From assembly GCA_903923905.1 (NCBI GenBank), contig CAIXZH010000091.1:1-57954 (forward strand): a stretch of 57,954 nucleotides of DNA, read 5' to 3'. How positions within the stretch are numbered: position 1 is the first letter of the stretch; each line of letters starts with the position of its first letter. Below are positions 51,657 through 57,954 of this stretch, piece after piece. A program made the position numbers and the translations under genes. The notes below the pieces were generated by a model. The model saw only the letters and a list, made by a program, of their open reading frames with translations. It searched no databases and was not told the origin of the DNA. Source of the stretch: an uncultured Bacteroidia bacterium. GTDB taxonomy: Bacteria > Bacteroidota > Bacteroidia > Bacteroidales > Prolixibacteraceae.

Positions 51657-52025
51657 TTACAGCAAAAGAATTATAAGCAGGACGATTAGCAATCCGCCGC
51701 CGCCCAAAACAAATACTGTTCCGCCGTGACGATGACCGTATCTCCCGCCGCGTCCGTCATAATCTCTCCTGCCGCGTTCGTCCTGTGCACTTTTAATCGC
51801 GCGAACTTCTTCACGTAATTCTTTCTTCTCTAACCGGCTCATAGTTGAAAAATCCATTGCCTTAATCTCTTCCAGCCTTGCGAGTTGTGCCGTGGCCTCA
51901 GCCGATTCAGCAGGTTTCGCCACAACGGCTGAAACGGCAGCTTTTTCATTTGCCGCTTTAATCTGGGCGGGAATAAAAGACAACAACATCAATGTTGTCA
52001 CGATACAAAATGTTAATTTTTTCAT
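51657..52025 (-). CDS. Small exported protein with C-terminal membrane anchor (paralogue of 28693-29025)
   Basis: 122 residues from ATG 52025. The longer frame needs a TTG at 52064 that lies inside the -7 box of P13, so it is rejected. Signal MKKLTFCIVTTLMLLSFIPA, an Ala/Glu-rich stretch, then RLEEIKAMDFSTMSRLEKKE and LREEVRAIKSA, a G/R/H/D-rich linker (RRDYDGRGGRYGHRHGG) and a C-terminal helix (VLGGGGLLIVLLIILLL). The central motif and the tail are shared with 28693-29025. Function unknown. Confidence 0.78.
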   Translation of the reverse strand: MKKLTFCIVTTLMLLSFIPAQIKAANEKAAVSAVVAKPAESAEATAQLARLEEIKAMDFSTMSRLEKKELREEVRAIKSAQDERGRRDYDGRGGRYGHRHGGTVFVLGGGGLLIVLLIILLL

Positions 52026-52061
52026 TTGAATAATTTTTGTTTGTAAGTAATTTTTAATACT

Positions 52062-52127
52062 CAAAGATCAACACATTTGTCCCTTAAAACCTTACAAAAT
52101 TCTGATAATTAGTTACATCATTCACAC
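52062..52127 (-). promoter_or_regulatory. 66-bp regulon promoter P13, for 122-residue exported protein
   Basis: Minus strand: GTGTGAATGATGTAAC, 14 nt, TTGTAAG (52091-52097), 21 nt, -7 box GATCTTTG (52062-52069). The start codon follows 37 bp later. Confidence 0.87.
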
Positions 52128-52159
52128 TTCACAGGCCTTTCCCACTTTGGGCAATGTAA

Positions 52160-52194
52160 AAAGAGGGTACCCCGAATTTCGGAACACCCTCTTT
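52160..52194 (-). terminator. Rho-independent terminator after the short DUF3494 gene
   Basis: Stem AAAGAGGGT / ACCCTCTTT (9 bp) capped by an inner CCGAA/TTCGG stem, then TTTTT on the minus strand. It lies 23 bp past the stop at 52217. Confidence 0.85.
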
Positions 52195-52216
52195 CCAGGT
52201 TATAATAATACAAATG

Positions 52217-53011
52217 TTATTGTGGTCTATTAACCGTATTCATTTGAAGAGTAACGGCAGTCTGTGCCAGTAATCGTCCGTTTATTGAAGCTCCGGTCTG
52301 CATATTAATGCCAGTCTGACCCAAAATAACCCCTTCAAAATGACTGGTTGTACCCAGAGTAACGGCACCGGCAGTCTGCCAGAAAATATTCCGGGCCAGT
52401 GCGCCTCCGCTCAGGGTAATTCTAACTCCGGAGCTCATTTTAAGCGTTCCTGCAACCTGGAATATCCAGACATCAGTTGGGCTACCTGAAATTGTAATAT
52501 TCGTTGGAATAATAACCGCAGTTGTCCATTTATACAGACCTGCTTTAAGGGTTTTTCCTCCGATATTACCAGCTCCCAAATTCAGATATTTCGGATTGGA
52601 ACGGCCGGCTGCATCTGTGTAGGCAGTTTGCATGTTCCCAACAGCTATGGTTAACCTTGAGGCGTTAATCACCCTGCAAGGTAGCGGACCGGCTGCATTG
52701 ACGGTATAAATTGTTCCGGTTACTTCAGCGCATTTTAAAAGAATAGCAGCGCCGGTGATAGGGCTTGATCCAATATCTCCTAAAACAGCAGATTTATAGA
52801 CATCGGTAATCCCTGATTTGGACAGAATAGTAAAATTACCTGCAAGGCCAAGATTGACTGCTTTCAGAGTTCCACTATTCGGGAAAAGCTCAGCTGATTT
52901 TACAACTAAGGGAGTTGCAGAAGCTACATTGGTATCGAGGCTTTTACTGCATCCGGACATCAATCCAATCAATACCATTGATATGATTGGTAATACATTC
53001 CCAGATTTCAT
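52217..53011 (-). CDS. Short DUF3494 (ice-binding-like) lipoprotein
   Basis: 264 residues from ATG 53011 (MKSGNVLPIISMVLIGLMSG). Upstream in-frame starts at 53038 and 53044 fall at or before the transcription start predicted from P14. Lipobox LMSGC. One DUF3494 domain fills the rest, with LGLAGNFTILSKSGITDV, LGDIGSSPITG, KAGLYKWTTAVIIPTN, WIFQVAGTLKMSS and GRLLAQTAVTLQMN. This is the same domain as the C-terminus of the protein at 1233-4643 but without stalk repeats. Role: surface attachment or ice binding, unproven. Confidence 0.87.
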   Translation of the reverse strand: MKSGNVLPIISMVLIGLMSGCSKSLDTNVASATPLVVKSAELFPNSGTLKAVNLGLAGNFTILSKSGITDVYKSAVLGDIGSSPITGAAILLKCAEVTGTIYTVNAAGPLPCRVINASRLTIAVGNMQTAYTDAAGRSNPKYLNLGAGNIGGKTLKAGLYKWTTAVIIPTNITISGSPTDVWIFQVAGTLKMSSGVRITLSGGALARNIFWQTAGAVTLGTTSHFEGVILGQTGINMQTGASINGRLLAQTAVTLQMNTVNRPQ

Positions 53012-53048
53012 TGATTTAATTCTTAATTGTGACACCATTATCACATGG

Positions 53049-53114
53049 TAAAGATGAGGCTATTAACCGCAGAGAATGTTACAAAATTCCTGAAGTTTGT
53101 TACATCATTCACAC
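53049..53114 (-). promoter_or_regulatory. 66-bp regulon promoter P14, for short DUF3494 lipoprotein
   Basis: Minus strand: GTGTGAATGATGTAAC, 14 nt, TTGTAAC (53078-53084), 21 nt, -7 box CATCTTTA (53049-53056). The ATG at 53011 follows 38 bp later. Confidence 0.9.
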
Positions 53115-53166
53115 TTTACAGAAATTCTTACAATTTATTCCCTTTATTCTTCTCTTTTTGTGAACA

Positions 53167-53601
53167 TTACATCCGCTCCATGTACCAGTTTAATTCCTTT
53201 TCCATTTTTTTGTAGCCGAAAATTGTTGTAATGGTTTTTTGCAACCGCACGAAGGCTGTTTCACTTTTCACCACATAATCGGATGCCTTATGGTGCATGC
53301 AGTTGATTGCCACATCGATTTTATCCTGGGAAGATAACATCACAACGGGAATTGAGGGATTATAAGTCTTTATTTTATCAAGGGTTTCTATCCCATTCAT
53401 CGCGTATTTGTCAATGCCATCGAGGTGATAATCCAGAATGATCACATCTGGCTGGTGCGATAAGTTGGCAATGCAAAGTTCACCCGTTGCATAGGTTTCA
53501 ATTGCGAAATCGGCATGCTGAAGGAATTCTATTTCCAATAGTTTTAGATACATCGCATCATCATCAACCAGGAACAGCTTTATTTTTTTTCCGTTAATCA
53601 T
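53167..53601 (-). CDS. Stand-alone response-regulator receiver protein
   Basis: 144 residues. KIKLFLVDDDAMYLKLLEIE holds the acidic pair, VIILDYHLDG the phosphoacceptor Asp (about residue 57), VVMLSSQDK the Ser/Thr and YVVKS the Lys, so all receiver residues are present. After the receiver only a short tail remains (KKMEKELNWYMERM): no DNA-binding or enzymatic output domain. It would act through protein partners, for example as phosphate shuttle with the HPt domain of the hybrid kinase. Its start overlaps the kinase stop by 4 bp. Confidence 0.9.
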   Translation of the reverse strand: MINGKKIKLFLVDDDAMYLKLLEIEFLQHADFAIETYATGELCIANLSHQPDVIILDYHLDGIDKYAMNGIETLDKIKTYNPSIPVVMLSSQDKIDVAINCMHHKASDYVVKSETAFVRLQKTITTIFGYKKMEKELNWYMERM

Positions 53602-56600
53602 CTTCTTGTGTTTTTAATGGTATCCAACTCAACCTCCAATTCTATACAGGCATGCTCACAAACGTTTTCTATTTCAAGAACCATACCGGAAATGCCGTCT
53701 GAATGTTGCTGGTTTTTGGCATATTCCTGAACCTTTTTCGCCATCTCTTCGAAATCTGTGTTAATCCCCATAATTGCAAATGAAGGAATCATTTTATGTA
53801 CTGCCGCGTATAAAGTACTCCAATCCTTTTCCCTCCAGCTTAGTTTCATAGCAGTGATTAAAGGAGGTGTTTGTTCCAGATAGAGAGAAATCATCTCTTC
53901 CATCAATATCGGATTGCCTTTGGTACGTCGGATTAAATAATCCAGGTCGGTATATCTTAAGACCGGAACTTCAGCATTTCCTTTTTCTTCGGTACTGACA
54001 ATAAATGAGGATTTTTTCAAAGATCCTACAATCTTGCTATATAATAATTTTTCATCGACGGGCTTTGCAATATAATCATCCATTCCAACGGCTTTGCATT
54101 TTGCAAGGTCAACAGTGGTGACATCAGCAGTTAACGCGATAATCGGAATGTTGGAATGCATAGTATTCCGAATGTAATCCGTAGCCTCAAACCCATTCAT
54201 TTCAGGCATTTGCAGGTCCATTAAAATGATATCGAATGACCTGATTTGCAATTTATCGATAGCAATTCTGCCATTTGAGGCAATTTCGCATCCAAATCCG
54301 AATTCATCCAGTAGTGTTCTCATTAACAACTGGTTGAGTACAATATCTTCAACCACTAAAATGCTGATATTCTTTAATTCAGTATCCAGTTCCACCAGTT
54401 CTGACTCTGATTCTGCCTCCGCTTTAGTTTTTTGAAAGGTCAGTATAAAACCAAAAGAAGAACCTTCATCAACTTTGCTTTTTACACTAATTGTTCCATC
54501 CTGAGCCTCTACGAGTTGTTTAACAATGGCAAGTCCCAAACCTGTTCCGCCATACAATCTGGAGGTCCCGCTCGATGCCTGCTGGAAATTATCAAAAATC
54601 TTCACCAGCTTATTGTCGGATATGCCAATCCCCGTATCTTTGACTGAAAATCCTATAGTCACACATTTATCGTCTTCATTCAGCAAACGTACGCTGACTG
54701 TAATCCTCCCTTTGTTGGTAAACTTAACTGCATTACTAAGCAGATTTAGAATAATCTGGTGCAACCGTACTGAATCACCAAGCAATACCCCGGGAATATT
54801 ATGATCAAATTCTTTAATTAACTCAAGGTTCTTTTCCCTGATCTTAGGTTCAAACAAATGGAGCATGGCAGAGATGGATGCGGCCATTTTAAAAGGGGTA
54901 TGTTCAAATATCATTTTCCCGGCATCTACTTTTGCAAGGTCAAGAATATCATTAATCAGCACGATTAAAGCATCCCCACTCATTTTAATAGCCTGCAGAT
55001 ACTCCTTTTGTTTTAAAGAGGTATCCGTTTTCAGTAACACTTTTGTAAATCCGATTATCGCATTCATTGGGGTGCGAATTTCGTGGCTCATGTTTGACAA
55101 AAACTGCTGTTTTGCTTTGACGGCAGTTTCGGCTATCAAAGTGGCGCTTTCGGCTTTTATTTTTGCCTCCTCAGCAATAGCTACCGCCAGTTCAGCGAAT
55201 ACAATTGCTTCCATTAATTCTGTCGCAACCCTTTTTTGGTCAGTAATATCCCTGGCTACGACAACGACACCAAGTACATTTCCTGTTGCATCTTTATAAA
55301 CCGAACCATTGAATAAGACGTCGGTCAACTTGCCGTCCTTATGACGTATGGTAAGGGGAGCGTCGGCCATAGAACCTTTGGCGAACACCTCCTGGTATAC
55401 TTCGCGGGCTTTATCAGGTTCCGTGAAATAATCCAGGAAGTCAGTGCCGGTCAATTTCTCGCGTGTAATGCCTGTTATATTGACAGTTGCTTCATTCATA
55501 TCAGTGATCTTCCCTTCAGGGTTGATAGTAACCAATGGGTCACGGCTTGCTTCAATAAGACTAAGCGAATATTGGGAGGCTAATTTTAATGATTTGCTGA
55601 TTGCTTCAAGTTCAATATTTTCTATTTCCTGTTTCTCCTTTTCCTTGATTTGAAAAAGAAGTTCCTTGTCGGCAATAATTAATTCAGCGGCCCGTTTTTC
55701 CTTCACTTCATTTTGAAATGCAAGCTCATGGTTTGCAATGACCAATTCAGCAGCCCGTTTTTCTTTCTCGTTATTTTGAAAAGCAAGTTCTTTATTTGCA
55801 ACAACTAACTCTGCCGCCCGTTTTTCTTTTATTTCGTTTTGATAAGCAAGTTCTTCATTGGCTAAAATTAATTCTGAAGCACGTTGCTCTTTTTCCTCAT
55901 TCTGATAGGCCAGCTCTTTGTTAGCTATAACCAGTTCAGCAGCCCGCTGCTCTTTCACTTCGTTTTGAAATGCGAGTTCCTCATTGGCAATGACTAGCTC
56001 AGCTGCCCGTTTTTCCTTCTCTTTATTTTGAAAGGCAAGCTCTCTGTTGGCAATTACCAGCTCGGCCGCCCGTTTTCCCTTTTCGTCATTTTGAAAGGCA
56101 AGTTCTTTGTTGGCAATAACCAATTCAGCAGCCCTCTTTTCCTTTTCATCATTCCGAAAAGCAAGTTCTTTATTGGCAATTCTTAGATCGATTGCCCATT
56201 TTTGCTCAGCAATATCTCTTGCCACAATAACTACTCCCAATACAGATCCATGATCATCCTTATAAACCGACCCGTTGAATAATACATCGGTCAGCTTGCC
56301 ATTGAGGTGACGTAGCGTGAGCGGAGAATCGGTAACAGATCCTTTTGCAAAAACCTCCTGGTATACCTCGCGGGCTTTTTGCGGTTCGGTAAAATAATCG
56401 AAGAAATCTGTTCCTGTCAATTGCTCACGGGTCAATCCGGTAATACTGACCAAAGCTTCATTCATATCGGTGATCTTTCCTTCCGGACTAATCGTGATTA
56501 ACGGATCAAGACTTGCCTCGATCAGGCTAAGTGAATAGTTAGACAATAATTTTTGGGATTCATTATGCTCCTCCAATTCCCGATTCCTGGTTTTCTGATT

Positions 56601-57215
56601 ATTTATAAGGATAATCACAAGGGCAAAAATGACCATTATGAAGACCAGTAGTAACAAGAATATTAGTCCGGTATAACTGTTATTCTTTCCATTTTCGAGT
56701 TTTCTTTCCTGAAGTAACCTGAACTCCTCCGAATTAATTGCACCAATGACATTCCTGATTTTGTCGGAAAGTATTTTCCCTTTTTCAATGGCAATTACTT
56801 TTCCCATTTCATTCAAATCATTCTGCTTTCTATGATCAATGGTTTGTTCGGTAAAAAATATTCTTTCCCCTGCCAATTTATTTAAAGAGTCGATCCGAAT
56901 TTGCTGAATCCGGTTATCCCGGGTCATTAAAGCCAATTCATGTATATTTTTGTGTAATGACGTTACTGATAAAACGAAGGACTCCAGGAAAATATCATCT
57001 CCCGATAATAAATATCCTCTAAACCCAGATTCAATATTTGTAATATCCAAGAGCACATTATCGTTGATCCGAAGCACCTCCTCGGTATGCTCAACTAAAT
57101 CACTTGTGGATTTTACCTTCTGATTGTTGTAATAGAAAATGGATAGTAACAATAACAAGGAAACAACGATCAAGAAATAGTAGAAGGTTATTTTTTTTCC
57201 AAATATGGATTTCAT
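53598..57215 (-). CDS. CHASE3-PAS-PAS hybrid histidine kinase with receiver and HPt domains
   Basis: 1205 residues from ATG 57215 (MKSIFGKKITFYYF); the longer frame needs a TTG start inside the regulator gene. Order: membrane helix (about 10-30), CHASE3 sensor with ITNIESGFRGYLLSGDD, second helix (about 185-205), PAS, nine 21-residue repeats (about 335-525), PAS, HisKA with SHEIRTPMNAIIGF (phospho-His), ATPase domain with DTGIGI and GGTGLGLAI, receiver with ILMDLQMPEMNG, and C-terminal HPt with AVHKMIPSF. A complete phosphorelay sits in one chain. The two PAS domains are near duplicates. It is preceded by an AraC-type regulator gene 49 bp upstream and overlaps a lone receiver gene. Confidence 0.93.
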   Translation of the reverse strand: MKSIFGKKITFYYFLIVVSLLLLLSIFYYNNQKVKSTSDLVEHTEEVLRINDNVLLDITNIESGFRGYLLSGDDIFLESFVLSVTSLHKNIHELALMTRDNRIQQIRIDSLNKLAGERIFFTEQTIDHRKQNDLNEMGKVIAIEKGKILSDKIRNVIGAINSEEFRLLQERKLENGKNNSYTGLIFLLLLVFIMVIFALVIILINNQKTRNRELEEHNESQKLLSNYSLSLIEASLDPLITISPEGKITDMNEALVSITGLTREQLTGTDFFDYFTEPQKAREVYQEVFAKGSVTDSPLTLRHLNGKLTDVLFNGSVYKDDHGSVLGVVIVARDIAEQKWAIDLRIANKELAFRNDEKEKRAAELVIANKELAFQNDEKGKRAAELVIANRELAFQNKEKEKRAAELVIANEELAFQNEVKEQRAAELVIANKELAYQNEEKEQRASELILANEELAYQNEIKEKRAAELVVANKELAFQNNEKEKRAAELVIANHELAFQNEVKEKRAAELIIADKELLFQIKEKEKQEIENIELEAISKSLKLASQYSLSLIEASRDPLVTINPEGKITDMNEATVNITGITREKLTGTDFLDYFTEPDKAREVYQEVFAKGSMADAPLTIRHKDGKLTDVLFNGSVYKDATGNVLGVVVVARDITDQKRVATELMEAIVFAELAVAIAEEAKIKAESATLIAETAVKAKQQFLSNMSHEIRTPMNAIIGFTKVLLKTDTSLKQKEYLQAIKMSGDALIVLINDILDLAKVDAGKMIFEHTPFKMAASISAMLHLFEPKIREKNLELIKEFDHNIPGVLLGDSVRLHQIILNLLSNAVKFTNKGRITVSVRLLNEDDKCVTIGFSVKDTGIGISDNKLVKIFDNFQQASSGTSRLYGGTGLGLAIVKQLVEAQDGTISVKSKVDEGSSFGFILTFQKTKAEAESESELVELDTELKNISILVVEDIVLNQLLMRTLLDEFGFGCEIASNGRIAIDKLQIRSFDIILMDLQMPEMNGFEATDYIRNTMHSNIPIIALTADVTTVDLAKCKAVGMDDYIAKPVDEKLLYSKIVGSLKKSSFIVSTEEKGNAEVPVLRYTDLDYLIRRTKGNPILMEEMISLYLEQTPPLITAMKLSWREKDWSTLYAAVHKMIPSFAIMGINTDFEEMAKKVQEYAKNQQHSDGISGMVLEIENVCEHACIELEVELDTIKNTRR
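55640..56210 (-). repeat. Nine 63-bp coding repeats in the kinase gene
   Basis: Nine consecutive 21-codon units of the form RAAELVIANKELAFQNEEKE, ending K or Q. Twenty-one residues are three heptads, so they should form one continuous coiled coil between the two PAS domains. The DNA repeats are imperfect; copy number may vary between strains. Confidence 0.88.
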
Positions 57216-57264
57216 AATACTTTTTAAAATGAATTTATGCTGTTGATCCCAAAACAGGGAAGAA

Positions 57265-57804
57265 TCAAATTTCTTCAATAGGACTTCTTCTTTTCTCTTT
57301 CATTTGTTTAAAATGGGAAGGGGAGAGTCCGGTAACCTTTTTAAACTGATTGGATAAATGTGCTACACTACTGTAATTCATTTTCCAGGCAATTTCAGTA
57401 ATGTTGAGTTCGCCATAAATGATCAGTTCCTTGATCCGTTCAATTTTATGAGAGATAATGAATTGTTCAATCGTGGTGCCCTGTACTTCAGAAAACAGAT
57501 TAGCCAGGTATGTATAATCGTGATTTAATTTTTCACTTAAAAATTCCGAAAAATTGACTTTCATCAGTTCATTGGTATGATGAACCATCTCGACAATTGC
57601 ATTTTTAATTTTTTCAATCAAGACCGCTCTTTTGTCATCCATTAATTCAAGACCTGAGTCATGAAGAGCAATTTTAAGTTGGTCACGCTGCTCTGAAGAG
57701 AGGTTTTCCATAACCTCAACTTCACCCAGATCAACAACAATGAAGTGGAGTCCCAGACTTTTAAGCGCTTCTTTCACTGCCATTTTGCAGCGATTACTTA
57801 CCAT
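57265..57804 (-). CDS. AraC-family regulator with N-terminal HMA-like domain
   Basis: 179 residues. The C-terminal ~100 residues hold the two helix-turn-helix units of AraC proteins: LANLFSEVQGTTIEQFIISH and ITEIAWKMNYSSVAHLSNQF, then KKVTGLSPSHFKQ. The N-terminal ~70 residues (MVSNRCKMAVKEALKSLGLH, VVDLGEVEV) match the small HMA/ferredoxin-like domain of a Bacteroidota AraC subfamily that normally starts MVCNRC or similar; here only one cysteine remains, so metal binding is doubtful. It lacks a receiver, is cotranscribed with a hybrid kinase, and is the only DNA-binding regulator in the window. Confidence 0.9.
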   Translation of the reverse strand: MVSNRCKMAVKEALKSLGLHFIVVDLGEVEVMENLSSEQRDQLKIALHDSGLELMDDKRAVLIEKIKNAIVEMVHHTNELMKVNFSEFLSEKLNHDYTYLANLFSEVQGTTIEQFIISHKIERIKELIIYGELNITEIAWKMNYSSVAHLSNQFKKVTGLSPSHFKQMKEKRRSPIEEI

Positions 57805-57828
57805 GTATTTAATATCACTACTGTCCGG

Positions 57829-57954
57829 TTAAGAATTCCAGAGTGACAACTGGGATCCATCGGGCTGGTTATTAAAATTATTATTGTTTTCAAAAAGTTC
57901 TTTGACAGGGGTCTTTTCGAACAGAGTAAGACCCAAAGTTTGAGCGAATGTATA
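57829..57954 (-). CDS. C-terminal fragment of an unidentified gene (start outside window)
   Basis: The last 41 codons of a minus-strand frame enter from the right edge: ...TLGLTLFEKTPVKELFENN ending QLSLWNS and TAA at 57829-57831. The protein-like composition and absence of stops support a real gene, but 41 residues are too few for assignment. The regulator gene begins 25 bp after its stop. Confidence 0.5.
   Translation of the reverse strand, partial: YTFAQTLGLTLFEKTPVKELFENNNNFNNQPDGSQLSLWNS

Noticed and set aside
4677-53114. The repeats as OmpR/PhoB-type boxes or an ECF sigma-factor promoter
   Set aside because: OmpR/PhoB boxes repeat every 10-11 bp, not 21, and the -7 box resembles that of the Bacteroidota housekeeping sigma factor, so an activator acting with it fits better than an alternative sigma factor.
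55640-56210. Possible CRISPR-like array (regular 63-bp repeats)
   Set aside because: The repeats are continuous coding units without spacers and translate to a heptad coiled coil.

Overview
The window is Bacteroidota chromosomal DNA; the exact lineage cannot be fixed from the sequence. The indicators are promoters with a -7 box of the Bacteroidota type (TAnnTTTG-like), AT-rich leaders without Shine-Dalgarno sequences, a TamL/TamB pair in which the BamA-like partner is a lipoprotein, DUF6600, YXWXGXW-repeat and DUF3494 proteins, and a long hybrid histidine kinase with the 'AAELVIANKELAFQ' repeat. No rRNA, tRNA, CRISPR array, prophage or insertion-sequence transposase was seen. Almost all genes are on the minus strand.

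The main observation is a promoter of fixed geometry found 14 times. In the direction of transcription it reads GTGTGAAT, 1 nt, ATGTAAC, 14 nt, nTGTAAC, 21 nt, then a -7 box of the form yAyCTTTr. The two TGTAAC elements are always 21 bp apart (two helical turns), and the whole unit is 66 bp in all 14 cases, with no insertion or deletion. In 12 of 14 cases a start codon follows 24-40 bp after the -7 box. The promoters head most of the envelope and general-stress genes in the window: DUF3494 lipoproteins, a DUF6600 protein, a coiled-coil exported protein, the TolC-MacA-MacB pump, CbpA-CbpM-TamB-TamL-MarC, a YXWXGXW lipoprotein with a universal stress protein, YceI, MlaEFD, a small lipoprotein with a DUF3108 protein, YtxH, CsbD, Thivi_2564-type and lmo0937-type membrane peptides. 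This looks like one coherent envelope/general-stress regulon packed into an island. A regulator operon at the right end (AraC-type activator, CHASE3 hybrid histidine kinase, lone receiver) is a candidate controller, because AraC-family activators are known to use direct repeats about 21 bp apart next to the -35 region. That link is inference.

Layout. 1-6.2 kb: an OmpA-like partial gene, a repeat-rich lipoprotein ending in a DUF3494 domain, and a DUF6600 protein. 6.4-8.9 kb: two unrelated L,D-transpeptidases, convergent, and an exported coiled-coil protein. 9.0-13.7 kb: macB-macA-tolC with a 33-residue hydrophobic ORF. 14.0-23.1 kb: marC-tamL-tamB-cbpM-cbpA. 23.3-28.6 kb: M1 peptidase, small membrane protein, class I aldolase, an acidic protein and a helical protein, without the 66-bp promoter. 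28.7-31.2 kb: small stress proteins, a universal stress protein and YceI. 31.4-34.0 kb: mlaEFD on the plus strand. 34.1-35.2 kb: DUF3108 and a small lipoprotein. 35.4-43.9 kb: Mg2+ P-type ATPase and a glycan operon (GH100-like hydrolase, two GT4 glycosyltransferases, a PIG-L deacetylase). 44-49.5 kb: AI-2E family permease, holin-like, cupin, YtxH, CsbD, GH130 and tiny membrane proteins. 49.7-53.0 kb: an NRAMP-related transporter, a MITE-like element, two small membrane proteins and a second DUF3494 lipoprotein. 53.2-57.8 kb: the signalling operon.

In function the region protects the envelope: outer-membrane lipid and protein assembly (Mla, Tam), efflux, peptidoglycan cross-linking, chaperones, surface adhesin-like proteins and glycan synthesis. 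The shared promoter suggests that much of it is switched on together.
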